The notes under the pieces: model-generated
What the model saw: the letters and a program-made list of their open reading frames with translations, nothing else
Told to the model about the DNA's origin: nothing
Databases searched by the model: none
Assembly (NCBI RefSeq): GCF_004022425.1
Contig: NZ_RBZY01000003.1
Coordinates: 1-64,000 of the forward strand
Origin: Microbacterium enclense
GTDB lineage: Bacteria; Actinomycetota; Actinomycetes; Actinomycetales; Microbacteriaceae
Reading direction: 5' to 3'
DNA length: 64,000 nt
Made by a program: the position numbers and the translations under genes
In this document: positions 11,018 through 20,174 of the stretch, one piece after another
Layout: every line of letters begins with the position of its first letter
Numbering within the stretch: position 1 is the stretch's first letter

Positions 11018-12256
11018 TCACGCGAACGCCTCGGCGCACAGCGCCACGACGCTGTCGAAGAACGCACGGGTCGGATCTGTACGGAGCGGGTGGATGCCAT
11101 CCTCCGGCGGCCCGACCCTCTGCCAGGTTCCATCCGTGGCAACGAGGTCGTGGAGCGAACCGCCGGGGCGCTGGACGAGCACGTCCGTCCCGCCCTCGGC
11201 GACCCGGCGGTCGATGTCATCCATGGTGGCCGACGCGTCATCCCCGAACGGCCAGAACGGCGCCAGCCCCACCCACGAACACAGGAAACGGGGGAGCTTC
11301 TCGGCATCCATCACCGCCACGAAACGGTCGGACTGGTCGACGGGAGTTCCCGCCTCCTGCTCCGCCACGGTCGGGTCGTGCACCACGACCACGCGCCCGC
11401 CCGACGCGACATATGCGACCAGAACCGCGTCACGATCGCCTCGGCGTACCCGGGCGGCGAGCACCTGGGTTGCGCGGAAGAGCGCCTGCCCGACCACCGC
11501 GCCGTCCGCGGTCAATCGGTCCCGCTCGTCGATGAGACCCGCCTCACGGAGCCGCTGGGCGACCTCCGTGCCGCGCGACGGACGGGGCAGGATGCCGTGC
11601 GACGCACCGATCCGCGCCTTGCCGACGCCACGGATCAGCGCCGTCCGCTCGTCACCGGTGAGACGCGGAGCTATGGAGACGAAGGCGGCGGACGACGGAA
11701 GGACGGGGAGCGGGAACCCGGCGCGAGTGGACAGGGCGCGTTCGATGGCGACCGCACCTTCCCCGCGCGCAGCCTCGAGGACGGCGTCGGGCGGCGCGCG
11801 AAGAACCACCTGCGCGGCGATCCAGTCGAACGTCGACCCGAGTACGTGAAGCTGCGACGGAACCGCGCGGGCGACGAGAGAGACGTGCTCGCGTCCCGTC
11901 GCCCACACGTACGTCACCGTGACGACGTCGACGGCGCCCTCTTCGGCCACCACCGTGAGGCGATGGGCGAGGGATGCGTCGGACTCGACCGAGTAGTCCC
12001 ACCCATCCGCTCCCGCCACAAGAGCGGAGGGATGCCGCTCGCTCGCGGCCCGCAAGACCCCTAACGTGGCGTCGGCCAGCGGGGCCGAGCTCGGCGTCGC
12101 GAGCAATTCCACGGTCGGCGAAAACCCGCCCGCGGCGCGGTAGGTGAGGAGGAATCCGCCCGTCGCGGTCTCGGTCGCGGCGAACGAATCCGGGTACCGG
12201 AGCTCGGCGGATGTCGACGCCGCGGACAGCACTGCGGGTGCGGAGCCGCGCGTCAT
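11018..12256 (-). CDS. Conserved protein of unknown function
   Basis: A 412-residue soluble protein with no signal peptide and no membrane segment. It has an N-terminal beta-rich region (YPDSFAATETATGGFLLTYR) and a C-terminal part with FLCSWVGLAPFWPFGDD, DDIDRRV and EGGTDVLVQRP. I do not recognise the family. ATG at 12256 overlaps the stop of the upstream membrane-protein gene by 4 bases (ATGA), so the two form a small operon and probably work together. Its stop lies 25 bases from tRNA-Val. Confidence 0.6.
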   Translation of the reverse strand: MTRGSAPAVLSAASTSAELRYPDSFAATETATGGFLLTYRAAGGFSPTVELLATPSSAPLADATLGVLRAASERHPSALVAGADGWDYSVESDASLAHRLTVVAEEGAVDVVTVTYVWATGREHVSLVARAVPSQLHVLGSTFDWIAAQVVLRAPPDAVLEAARGEGAVAIERALSTRAGFPLPVLPSSAAFVSIAPRLTGDERTALIRGVGKARIGASHGILPRPSRGTEVAQRLREAGLIDERDRLTADGAVVGQALFRATQVLAARVRRGDRDAVLVAYVASGGRVVVVHDPTVAEQEAGTPVDQSDRFVAVMDAEKLPRFLCSWVGLAPFWPFGDDASATMDDIDRRVAEGGTDVLVQRPGGSLHDLVATDGTWQRVGPPEDGIHPLRTDPTRAFFDSVVALCAEAFA

Positions 12257-12588
12257 CGCTGCGCCTGCTTCACTGCATCCGGATCTCCGCGGAGAACGCG
12301 GAACCACGAGGGAAGCAAAAACCTGGGGAGCCAGAAGAAACCGACGAGTGCCACGAGAAGCGGGATCACGGCCACGATCACGAGGGCCATCGCCGCGGGG
12401 CGCGAAATGTCGTCGATCGCCATGGCCAGCGCTGCGATCGTAAAGGCCGATCCGAGCCAGAGCCAGGCGAAGCCCATCGTGCTGCCGTAGCCCCGACGCA
12501 CGCGGATCCAGCCTTTCCACGCGCCGCTGTACGCGACGACGCCCATCACCACGAAGACCGGACCGATCAGAGCTGCGAGCGGATTCAC
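12253..12588 (-). CDS. Small integral membrane protein
   Basis: Starts at GTG 12588 (VNPLAALIGPVFVV), with GAGG upstream, giving 111 residues. It has three hydrophobic segments (about residues 4-20, 37-54 and 64-90) and a basic C-terminus (RVLRGDPDAVKQ). It overlaps the next gene by 4 bases, so it is probably the membrane partner of that unknown protein. It diverges from the zinc-ribbon gene on the other strand. Confidence 0.6.
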   Translation of the reverse strand: MNPLAALIGPVFVVMGVVAYSGAWKGWIRVRRGYGSTMGFAWLWLGSAFTIAALAMAIDDISRPAAMALVIVAVIPLLVALVGFFWLPRFLLPSWFRVLRGDPDAVKQAQR

Positions 12589-12664
12589 ACCGAGATCCTC
12601 TCCACGGGGAACCTCCACGGTATCCGGAACACCGCTGTCGCACCCCCGGGGTAGCGTGGAGTCC

Positions 12665-13393
12665 GTGAACGCCGACCCCGCCGACCAGCGCAAACTGCTC
12701 GACCTCGCCGACCTCGACGCCCGCATCCACCGCGACGAGCACGTGAAGGGCAACCCGCCGCAGGCCGCGAAGGTGCGCGAGCTCATCGCGCAGCGGTCGA
12801 CGCTCTCGCAAGAACTGGGTGATCGAGCGAACGTCCGCGACGACCTCAAGGCCGAGCTGGCCCGTGTCGAGTCCGACGTCGCGGTCGTCGACGCCCGGGT
12901 GAAGCGCGACTCCGAGCGTCTCGCCGCGTCGACCAACGGCAAGCAGGCACAGGGCTTCGAGGCCGAACTCGCCTCCCTCGCGCGCCGCAAGAGCGACCTC
13001 GAAGATGCCGAGATTGCCCTCATGGAGCAGCTCGAAGCGGCCGACGCCGCGGTCGCCGAGCAAGAGGCCCTCATCGCCGACACCAATGCCCAGGGCGCCG
13101 AGCTCAGCGCCGAGGCCAAGCGTGTCGTCGCCGAGGCCACCGATCGGCTCGACGCCGCCCGTCGTGATCGCGACGCCGTGGCCGGCGCCATCCCCGCCGA
13201 TCTGCTCGGCCTGTACGAGCGCCTGGCCGCGCGCGGCAACGGCGCCGGGCTGCTGCGCGCCGGCGCCTGCGAGGCGTGCCGCATGGTCCTCCCGCCGAGT
13301 GACCTGGCCACGGTCCGCCGCGCCCAGACCGACGAGGTCGTGTTCTGCCCCGAGTGCGGCGCGATCCTCGTCCGCACCGAAGAATCGCGGTGA
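12665..13393 (+). CDS. C4-type zinc-ribbon / coiled-coil protein (CT398-like)
   Basis: About 242 residues. Residues 1-180 form a long antiparallel coiled coil (heptads such as RSTLSQELGDRANVRDDLKA). The C-terminus is a zinc ribbon with cysteines in ACEACRM and FCPECGA. Proteins of this type are conserved in actinobacteria. The Chlamydia homologue CT398 binds other proteins through its coiled coil, but no role is established here. GTG at 12665 and at 12656 are both possible starts. The next gene follows within a few bases. Confidence 0.8.
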   Translation: MNADPADQRKLLDLADLDARIHRDEHVKGNPPQAAKVRELIAQRSTLSQELGDRANVRDDLKAELARVESDVAVVDARVKRDSERLAASTNGKQAQGFEAELASLARRKSDLEDAEIALMEQLEAADAAVAEQEALIADTNAQGAELSAEAKRVVAEATDRLDAARRDRDAVAGAIPADLLGLYERLAARGNGAGLLRAGACEACRMVLPPSDLATVRRAQTDEVVFCPECGAILVRTEESR

Positions 13394-13399
13394 CCCGCC

Positions 13400-15112
13400 C
13401 TGGCGTCCTCCTCGACTGAGGTCGTCGTCGGGCTCACGGCATCTGGAACCATCGCCCTGAGCGACCTGGATGCCGACGGCTCCGTCGTCCGCACCGTCAC
13501 GGTCGCGCGTGACGACCTGCCCGCCGCGATCCGCGACCGCGAAGGCGGGGGAGACGTCCGGTGGGTGTGGAGCGACACCCCCTCCTGGTACGGCGCGCTG
13601 CTGGCATCCGGGGTCCGGGTCGCCCGCGCGTGGGACCTGCGGCTCGTGCACGCGTTCCTCCGCGATGCCGAGGCCGTCGTCGACGACCACGGCCTGCGCG
13701 CTCATGCGGAATGGGATGCCACAGCGTCAGCGTCCGACGACACCGACACCCTCTTCTCCCTGGGCGCCGCGAGCACCGGCCCACCCGACGACTTCGACGC
13801 CGCGGCCGCCGAGTACCGCCGCCAGCGCGCCGCGATCACCTCCGCACGCACGCCCGGGGCGCTGCGTCTGCTCGCCGCGGCCGAGTCCGCCGGAGCGCTG
13901 ATCGCCGCGGAACTGCACGCGGCCGGTCTGCCGTGGAGCGTCCCCGCCCATGAGGCCCTTCTCGCGGAACAGCTCGGCACGCGCGTCGCCGGGGGACTGC
14001 CGACGCGGATCGAACAGGCCGCGGCCGCGGTGCGCGACGCGCTCGGCGACCCGTCCGTCTCGCTCGACTCCCAGCCGCGCCTGCTCCGCGCGCTGCACCG
14101 CGCGGGGCTCCTCGTCGAGTCGACGAACCGGTGGGAGCTCGCCGAGCACGACCACCCCGCCGTCGCGCCGCTCATCGCCTACAAGAAACTCATGCGGCTC
14201 TACACCGCGAACGGCTGGGCGTGGATGGCCGAGTGGATTCACGACTCCCGCTTCCGTCCGGTCTACGTCCCCGCCGGAGTCGTCACCGGGCGCTGGGCGT
14301 CGTCGGGCGGAGGAGCGCTGCAGATTCCACGGCAGCTCCGCACCGCCGTCCGCGCCGACCCAGGCTGGACCCTCGTCACCGCCGACGTCGCGCAGCTCGA
14401 ACCGCGCGTGCTCGCCGCGATGGCCCGCGACACGGCGTTGGCCGAGGCGGCGTCCGGTCGCGATCTCTACGCCGGAATCGTGGATGCCGGAGCGGTGGCG
14501 ACCCGCGCCGACGCCAAGATGGCGATGCTCGGGGCCATGTACGGCGCGACCAGCGGCGAGAGCGGGCGCCTGGTCCCGCGGCTCCGGCGCACGTTCCCCC
14601 GCGCGATGGCGCTCGTCGACGATGCCGCGCGCGTCGGCGAAGAGGGCGGCCGCGTGCAGACCTGGCTCGGCCGCACGTCACCGCCCGCCGGCGACCTGTG
14701 GCGCGCCGTGCAATCTCGGGCCAGCGACGCCGAGGCATCCGGGGTGGACGAGACCCGGGCCCGCCGCGCCGCCCGCGACCGCGGCCGCTTCACCCGCAAC
14801 TTCGTCGTGCAGGGCACCGCCGCCGAGTGGGCTCTCGCGTGGCTGGCCGACCTGCGCACGCGCCTGTCCGCCCTCGACCCTGTGGATGCCACGCGCTCCG
14901 CGCCCGCGTCGGGTCCGGCGTTCGCACGGGTTCCGCACCTGGCGTTCTTCCTGCACGACGAGATCGTCGTGCACACCCCGGTCGAACACGCAGACGCCGT
15001 CGCCGACGCGGTGCGGGAGTCCGCGGCATCCGCTGGCCGTCTGCTGTTCGGGACGTTCCCGATCGACTTCCCCCTCGACCTGCGGATCGGCGAGACGGCC
15101 GAGAAGGGCTGA
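13400..15112 (+). CDS. DNA polymerase I-like protein with 3'-5' exonuclease-like N-terminus
   Basis: A family A polymerase core is clear: motif A DVAQLEPRVLAA, motif B KMAMLGAMYGA and motif C FFLHDEIVVHT. The N-terminal half (ARAWDLRLVHAFLRDAE, YKKLMRLYTANGW) matches actinobacterial 'bifunctional exonuclease/DNA polymerase' proteins, but acidic exonuclease residues are not obvious. The first ATG/GTG in frame is at 13565, yet protein-like sequence (STEVVVGLTASGTIALSDLD) continues upstream to the previous stop. I therefore place the start near a CTG at 13400 (570 residues). The start is uncertain. A repair or accessory role is inference. Confidence 0.8.
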   Translation: MASSSTEVVVGLTASGTIALSDLDADGSVVRTVTVARDDLPAAIRDREGGGDVRWVWSDTPSWYGALLASGVRVARAWDLRLVHAFLRDAEAVVDDHGLRAHAEWDATASASDDTDTLFSLGAASTGPPDDFDAAAAEYRRQRAAITSARTPGALRLLAAAESAGALIAAELHAAGLPWSVPAHEALLAEQLGTRVAGGLPTRIEQAAAAVRDALGDPSVSLDSQPRLLRALHRAGLLVESTNRWELAEHDHPAVAPLIAYKKLMRLYTANGWAWMAEWIHDSRFRPVYVPAGVVTGRWASSGGGALQIPRQLRTAVRADPGWTLVTADVAQLEPRVLAAMARDTALAEAASGRDLYAGIVDAGAVATRADAKMAMLGAMYGATSGESGRLVPRLRRTFPRAMALVDDAARVGEEGGRVQTWLGRTSPPAGDLWRAVQSRASDAEASGVDETRARRAARDRGRFTRNFVVQGTAAEWALAWLADLRTRLSALDPVDATRSAPASGPAFARVPHLAFFLHDEIVVHTPVEHADAVADAVRESAASAGRLLFGTFPIDFPLDLRIGETAEKG

Positions 15113-15135
15113 GGGGCCCGCGTAGACTCGACGGT

Positions 15136-15505
15136 GCGAATGGGTCGGCTGGACGGTCGCGTCACGGGTTCGCCCGTGCCGAGGAACGTCCGGGCTCCAC
15201 AGGGCAGGACGGTGGGTAACGCCCACCCGGAGCAATCCGCGAGACAGTGCCACAGAGAGCAGACCGCCCGCGCTTACTGCGCGGGTAAGGGTGAAAGGGT
15301 GGTGTAAGAGACCACCGGGGTCGTGGTGACACGGCCCGCGAGGTAAACCTCGTCCGGAGCAAGGCCAGACAGGGGATGACGACGCGGCTCGCCGAGTCCC
15401 CGGGTAGGCCGCTGGAGCGGCACGGCAACGTGTCGCCGAGAGAGATGACCGTCCACGGGGCTTCGGCCCCCGGACAGAACCCGGCGTACAGGCCGGCCCA
15501 TTCGC
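15136..15505 (+). ncRNA. rnpB: RNase P RNA, bacterial type A
   Basis: The catalytic RNA that matures tRNA 5' ends. The conserved blocks are all present: GAGGAACGTCCGGGCTCC near the 5' end, AGGGTGAAAGGGTG, GAGGTAAACCTC, and the 3' block GAGAGATGACCGTC followed by GGACAGAACCCGGCGTACAG. The first stem pairs CGAATGGGTCGGC (from 15137) with GCCGGCCCATTCG (to 15504), which sets the ends within a few bases. Confidence 0.96.
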
Positions 15506-15512
15506 GCCTCGG

Positions 15513-15836
15513 TCAGGAGTCCGCATCCACCGCGTCTGCCGCCGGCGGTTGGATGAGGGCATTCATGCCGGCGATGATCGCGCCCCATCCCACACAGAAC
15601 AGCGGGAGTGATGCCGCGAACCACGCCAGAGCCGCAACCCATCCGTCCCCGACCGAAGCCCAGTCAGCGCTACCACTGAAAAGGGTGGTGAAGCTCAGGA
15701 GCCAGATGCGGCCGGCGGGACCGATCACGGCGCGCAGGCCCTCGACGAACGCCCACGCCCCGCCGAGCACCCCGATCGCGCCTCCGACGAGGGGCAGGAT
15801 GCCGGTCACCAGGCGTCGCGATCCCATGCCGGTCAT
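15513..15836 (-). CDS. Small integral membrane protein
   Basis: 107 residues with three hydrophobic segments (about 9-32, 38-54 and 67-92, for example VTGILPLVGGAIGVLGG and AALAWFAASLPLFCVGWGA) and an alanine/aspartate-rich tail. Family unknown. It is convergent with rnpB, ending a few bases beyond it. Confidence 0.6.
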   Translation of the reverse strand: MTGMGSRRLVTGILPLVGGAIGVLGGAWAFVEGLRAVIGPAGRIWLLSFTTLFSGSADWASVGDGWVAALAWFAASLPLFCVGWGAIIAGMNALIQPPAADAVDADS

Positions 15837-15932
15837 CCTAGGCGCGCCGAACGGGGTGCCTGTCTCCCGACGACGACGACGCCCCTGCCCGGCTCGAGAG
15901 AGCAGGACGGGGCCGACGCGGCATAGCGCGGG

Positions 15933-16172
15933 TCAGGCACCCGGGCCAGGGCCGTAGCCCGACGGCGGCGCGGGCGGCAGCATGCCGCCCCCTCCGTATC
16001 CGCGCCGGGCGCGCTCCTCGTCGGCGCGCAGGATCCCGTTCTTCACGGCGGTGCGCATGATGAGGTAACCGATCCAGATCGCGAGCGCCAGGATTCCGAT
16101 GTAGACGATGATGCCGATGAGCAGGACGCCGAATCCCAGTCCTGCGGCGGCACCGCTGTAGTCACCGTTCAC
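15933..16172 (-). CDS. Small single-segment membrane protein with Gly/Pro-rich tail
   Basis: 79 residues from GTG 16172, with GGGGGGAG upstream. One long hydrophobic segment (about residues 13-40, FGVLLIGIIVYIGILALAIW) is followed by a basic region and a glycine/proline-rich tail (GYGGGGMLPPAPPSGYGPG). Such proteins are common near secretion or wall genes, but nothing specific can be said. Confidence 0.6.
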   Translation of the reverse strand: MNGDYSGAAAGLGFGVLLIGIIVYIGILALAIWIGYLIMRTAVKNGILRADEERARRGYGGGGMLPPAPPSGYGPGPGA

Positions 16173-16291
16173 GATCTCCCCCCTTTTCTATCGCGTGTAT
16201 GGATGACGCCGACACTAGGGGACAGGGGTTCGACGGCGCACCCTTCAACGACCCACCGCGAGAAGGCGCAGGACGCGGGATCATGGGAGGC

Positions 16292-16642
16292 ATGACGGAG
16301 CGTCCGATCAGCATCCGCGCTCAGGTCGCACTGGCCGACCTGGCCGTCATCCTGCATGGGGGAACGCGCGACGACGTCGACCGGTGGGCGACGAAATACT
16401 CCTGGAGCGACAGCAAGCGAGACGTCGGTGTGCTCGTCGCGCTGACGGAACTGGCCGCGCGTGCCCATCCGGGCGAGAACGAAAACGAGACCGGAGGCAG
16501 TTCCCTTGCCGCCCAGCTCATCGCCGCGCAGAGGGCCGGCGACGACCCGGTCATCGACGCGCTCGTCCAGATCTGGGTGGAGAGCCCGCCGCCCACGCGG
16601 GCCGAGGTGCTGCACGAGCTGATCAGATTCCTCTCCCGCTAA
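16292..16642 (+). CDS. Hypothetical protein, 116 residues
   Basis: The start is ATG 16292 (MTERPISIRAQ), because GGGAGG lies directly upstream; an earlier in-frame ATG at 16199 would add 31 disordered residues. The protein is predicted to be mostly helical (QVALADLAVILHGG, AAQLIAAQRAGDDPVIDALVQIW). I do not recognise it. Confidence 0.5.
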   Translation: MTERPISIRAQVALADLAVILHGGTRDDVDRWATKYSWSDSKRDVGVLVALTELAARAHPGENENETGGSSLAAQLIAAQRAGDDPVIDALVQIWVESPPPTRAEVLHELIRFLSR

Positions 16643-16730
16643 GTGACGACGGACGAGGGGGCGACGGCGGTCCGGGCGAATTCCAGTGCGCCTCGGCGCG
16701 CACGGGGGTGCCCAGGAATATGGTGGAAAC

Positions 16731-17416
16731 GTGCTCGGGCTCACTGACGAATACACCGTGCCGCTGTACTCCCAGGCGGAGGCGGCGCGGATCATCGGTG
16801 AGCCTGCGAACACGGTACGCAACTGGGCTCGCGGGTATGCCTATCGAACGACCGAAGGTCCGAAGACCGCGCTGAGCCTGATCACGGTTGCCGCACAGCC
16901 TTTCAGTCAGCTGTCTGTTCCCTTTGTCGGACTCGCTGAGGCGTACGTCATCGCCGCTTTCAAGAAGGCCGGAGTGCCGATGCAACGCATCCGCCCGGCC
17001 GTCGAGGCGATCAGAACCGAGATGGCACCGCGGAAGCCCTTCTGAGCGAGCGCCTCAAGACGGACGGTTCCGAGGTTCTCTTCGACTACGTCGTCGACGA
17101 CGGGATGAGCAGTTCCGGTCTGGCGGTCGTCCGCAACAAGCAAGGCGTCATCCGCGAGGTCGTCAACGACTACCTTCAGACGATCTCGTTCGCGAACGGT
17201 CTCGTCGAGTCGTTCCGACCCATCCGGTATGGGGGAACAGTTTTTGTCGACCCTCGGATCAACTCCGGACGCCCGTCATTCGTAGAGACCGGGGTTCGAA
17301 TCATCGATGTCGAGAACCGTGTCGCCGCCGGAGAGCCGCTCGACGAGGTCGCTGATGACTACGACCTGGACCCGCGCGAAATCCGCCACGTGATCGACGC
17401 GGGCCGCGCCGCCTGA
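16731..17416 (+). pseudogene. Frameshifted VapB45-like antitoxin (MerR-like HTH + DUF433)
   Basis: Two frames together make one antitoxin. The N-terminal half (16731-17045) has a winged-helix motif, YSQAEAARIIGEPANTVRNWARGY. The C-terminal half is open in another frame to 17416 and contains LLSERLKTDGSEVLFDY then a DUF433 region (PSFVETGVRIIDVENRVAAG, DLDPREIRHVIDAG). The switch needed lies at about 17020-17036 and fits loss of one base near GAGATGGCACC. The second half could restart at ATG 17105. The 5' end has a leaderless-type layout, with TATGGT about 8 bases before the GTG. A sequencing error cannot be excluded. Confidence 0.65.
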
Positions 17417-17422
17417 GAAGCG

Positions 17423-17606
17423 ATGACGGAGCCGCGATTCTTCATCGACCGAAGCCTCGGCGGGAAGATCATTGCGCGCCTCCTCCGTGCCGACGGCTGG
17501 GACATCGTCACGATGAGGGAGTTCTACGGCCGCACCGGAGAGCGCGTCAACGACGTCGCCCGCGTTCGTCGTCTACGAACGACGGATGTCGCGAATCATC
17601 CCCTGA
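17423..17606 (+). pseudogene. VapC45-like toxin with internal deletion
   Basis: The gene starts normally after the antitoxin (MTEPRFFIDRSLGGKIIARL, the N-terminus of PIN-like VapC45 toxins). At about 17558 the frame breaks. Switching frame gives PAFVVYERRMSRIIP then a stop at 17604-17606, which looks like the C-terminal end of the same family. The middle (about 80 residues, including later acidic residues) is missing. This is a deleted, inactive toxin. The open frame to 17761 is an artefact of the deletion. Confidence 0.6.
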
Positions 17607-17702
17607 GGTCGACACCGGGTGACGGCACACATGGAGTGCGAGCCCGCAGCCGGCCACGGCCGAGGATGACGAACGCCACGTTTGCGCGGAAGCGCGGGAG
17701 CG

Positions 17703-18488
17703 TCACTTCACTGCGGGGAGCGCCTCGGGAACGGCCACGGCGAGCGACGCCGCACCGATGATGCCGGCGTTGTTGCGGTGTTTCGCCGGGACGATCGGGG
17801 CCCGGAGCTTCAGCATCGGCAGGAACTCCTCGGAGTGCTTCGACACCCCGCCACCGACGACGATCAGGTCAGGGCTGAAGAGGAACTCGACGTAGTCGTA
17901 GTACCACTGCAGACGCTTCGCCCACTTCTCCCACGAGAGCTCGTCGCGTTCCATGGCCGAGTAGGCGGCGTAGCCCTCGGCATCCTTCTTGTGTTCGGCG
18001 CGCTGAAGGTGACCCAGCTCGCTGTTCGGGATGAGGACACCGTCGTAGATCATCGCCGAGCCGATGCCCGTGCCGAGCGTCGTGAGGATCACGAGGCCGT
18101 CGACGCCCTTGGCCGCGCCGTAGCGCACCTCGGCGATGCCGGCGACGTCGGCGTCGTTGGCGAAGTGGATGTCGCGTGACAGACCGTCCTCGAAGAACTT
18201 CTCGGCCTCGAAACCGATCCACGACGACGAGACGTTCGCGGCCGACAGTGTCCGTCCACCCTTCACGATGGCCGGGAAGGCCACGCCGAGGGGCAGATCC
18301 GCCGGCGCTTCGAGGGTCTGGAGGACCTCCTTGACCGCCTCGAGGACATCGGCGGGCTCGGCGCCCTTCGGAGTGTTCACTTTGACCCGGTCGCTGAGGA
18401 GCTCACCGGCATCCAGGTCGACGATTCCTGCCTTGATACCGGTACCGCCGATGTCCACACCGACCGCACGCGACGCATTCGTTGCCAT
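17703..18488 (-). CDS. ppgK: Polyphosphate glucokinase (ROK family)
   Basis: Phosphorylates glucose with polyphosphate or ATP. The ROK phosphate-binding start GVDIGGTGIKAGIVD, a second motif TLGTGIGSAMIYDG and ELGHLQ are present. The start is ATG 18488 (MATNASRAVGVDIGG), giving 261 residues, the usual size of actinobacterial PpgK. It diverges from the short gene upstream of the glutamine synthetase gene. Confidence 0.92.
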   Translation of the reverse strand: MATNASRAVGVDIGGTGIKAGIVDLDAGELLSDRVKVNTPKGAEPADVLEAVKEVLQTLEAPADLPLGVAFPAIVKGGRTLSAANVSSSWIGFEAEKFFEDGLSRDIHFANDADVAGIAEVRYGAAKGVDGLVILTTLGTGIGSAMIYDGVLIPNSELGHLQRAEHKKDAEGYAAYSAMERDELSWEKWAKRLQWYYDYVEFLFSPDLIVVGGGVSKHSEEFLPMLKLRAPIVPAKHRNNAGIIGAASLAVAVPEALPAVK

Positions 18489-18586
18489 GCCCCCCAGCCT
18501 ATCCAGGCGACGGGTCCACATCAGTAGGATCGGGAGAGCGCCCGCCAGACGTCCGCTGCGGAGCGAGACCCATGCAAGGAGCGATC

Positions 18587-18799
18587 GTGAGCGACGAGAA
18601 GCACAAGTACTGGTACAACCTCGAGACCGGCAAGGTCGAGCAGGGATACGAGTCGCCGGCGATCGACCGCGCGGGCCCCTTCGACACGGCGGAAGAGGCA
18701 GCGCGAGCACCGCAGCTCCTCAAGGAGCGCGCGCAGAAGTGGGCCGAAGACGAGGCGCGCGAGGCCGACTGGGGCGCGGGCTCCGAGTCCGAGCGCTGA
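18587..18799 (+). CDS. Small conserved protein upstream of glnA (SPOR-like annotation in relatives)
   Basis: A 70-residue charged protein, VSDEKHKYWYNLETGKVEQG, then DRAGPFDTAEEAARAP. GTG at 18587 has AAGGAG at the right spacing, so I prefer it to the ATG at 18572. Similar short proteins sit beside glnA in many actinobacteria and are sometimes labelled SPOR-like. A wall or nitrogen role is not shown. The next gene starts 27 bases later. Confidence 0.6.
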   Translation: MSDEKHKYWYNLETGKVEQGYESPAIDRAGPFDTAEEAARAPQLLKERAQKWAEDEAREADWGAGSESER

Positions 18800-18826
18800 G
18801 TCACCCGGACCGAGACGAGGAGAACG

Positions 18827-20167
18827 ATGGACAAGCAGCGCGATTTCGTCCTGCGGACGATCGAGGAACGCGGCGTGAAGTTCGTACGCCTGTGGTTCAC
18901 CGATGTGGTCGGAACCCTGAAGTCGGTGGCGATCGCCCCGGCCGAGGTCGAGGGCGCCTTCAGCGAGGGTCTCGGCTTCGACGGCTCGGCGATCGAGGGC
19001 CTGACGCGCTCGTACGAGTCCGACCTGCTGGCGCACCCCGACCCCACGACGTTCCAGACCCTCCCCTGGCGCGGCGAGATCGACCCGACCGCCCGCATGT
19101 TCTGCGACATCACCACACCCGACGGCCAGCCCGCCGTCGCCGACCCGCGGCACGTCCTCAAGCGCACGCTGGCCAAGGCCGCCGACGCCGGGTTTACGTT
19201 CTACACGCACCCCGAGATCGAGTTCTACCTGCTCAAGTCGTCGCAGCTGGGTCCGGACGGACGCCCCGAGCCCGTCGACTCCGCCGGTTACTTCGACAAC
19301 GTCCCCGGGGGCACGGCGCACGACTTCCGTCGACGCTCCGTGCGCATGCTCGAAGACCTCGGCATCTCGGTCGAGTTCAGCCACCACGAGGGCGGTCCGG
19401 GTCAGAACGAGATCGACCTGCGCTACGCCGATGCGCTGACCACGGCCGACAACATCATGACCTTCCGCACGGTCGTGAAGGAGGTCGCGATCGAGCAGGG
19501 CGTGTACGCGACGTTCATGCCGAAACCCCTCAGCGGCCAGCCCGGCAGCGGCATGCACACGCACATGTCGCTCTTCGAGGGCGACATGAACGCCTTCTAC
19601 GAAGAGGGCGGCCAGTACCAGCTCTCCAAGGTCGGCCGTCAGTTCATCGCCGGGCTCCTCCGTCACGCCAACGAGATCTCGGCCGTGACGAACCAGTTCG
19701 TCAACTCGTACAAGCGGCTCTGGGGCGGCGATGAGGCACCGAGCTTCATCTGCTGGGGCCACAACAACCGTTCCGCGCTCGTGCGCGTGCCGCTGTACAA
19801 GCCGAACAAGGGCCAGTCGACGCGGGTCGAGTACCGCGCGCTCGATTCCGCCGCCAACCCCTACCTGTCGTACGCGCTCATGCTCGCCGCCGGTCTCAAG
19901 GGGATCGAGGAAGGCTACGAGCTGCCGCCCGAGGCGGAAGACAACGTGTGGTCGCTCACCGACGCCGAGCGTCGCGCGCTCGGCTACGCCCCGCTGCCGG
20001 CGAGCCTCGACCACGCCCTCGAGTACCTCGAGGAGTCCGAGCTGGTCGCCGAGACGCTGGGGGAGCAGGTGTTCAAGTACGTGCTCCTGAACAAGCGCCG
20101 CGAGTGGCAGCAGTACCGCGCGCAGGTCACGCCGTTCGAGCTGCAGAGCAACCTCGAGGCGCTCTGA
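18827..20167 (+). CDS. glnA2: Type I glutamine synthetase (GlnA2-like)
   Basis: Makes glutamine from glutamate, ammonia and ATP. It has the beta-Grasp start and the motif GFDGSAIEGLTRSYESD, the metal-binding helices (HPEIEFYLL, GMHTHMS) and RVEYRALDSAANPYLSY. Tyr364 in EGYELPPE aligns with the tyrosine adenylylated by GlnE in regulated enzymes, and glnE follows 7 bases later. Its length of 446 residues and the pairing with glnE match GlnA2 of Mycobacterium and Corynebacterium. Which isoform dominates here cannot be judged from this window. Confidence 0.92.
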   Translation: MDKQRDFVLRTIEERGVKFVRLWFTDVVGTLKSVAIAPAEVEGAFSEGLGFDGSAIEGLTRSYESDLLAHPDPTTFQTLPWRGEIDPTARMFCDITTPDGQPAVADPRHVLKRTLAKAADAGFTFYTHPEIEFYLLKSSQLGPDGRPEPVDSAGYFDNVPGGTAHDFRRRSVRMLEDLGISVEFSHHEGGPGQNEIDLRYADALTTADNIMTFRTVVKEVAIEQGVYATFMPKPLSGQPGSGMHTHMSLFEGDMNAFYEEGGQYQLSKVGRQFIAGLLRHANEISAVTNQFVNSYKRLWGGDEAPSFICWGHNNRSALVRVPLYKPNKGQSTRVEYRALDSAANPYLSYALMLAAGLKGIEEGYELPPEAEDNVWSLTDAERRALGYAPLPASLDHALEYLEESELVAETLGEQVFKYVLLNKRREWQQYRAQVTPFELQSNLEAL

Positions 20168-20174
20168 CCCCGCC

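Noticed and set aside
17607-17761. Tail of the open frame after the toxin remnant
   Set aside because: Arg/Pro-rich sequence produced by reading past the deletion; the true family ending is in another frame and stops at 17,606.
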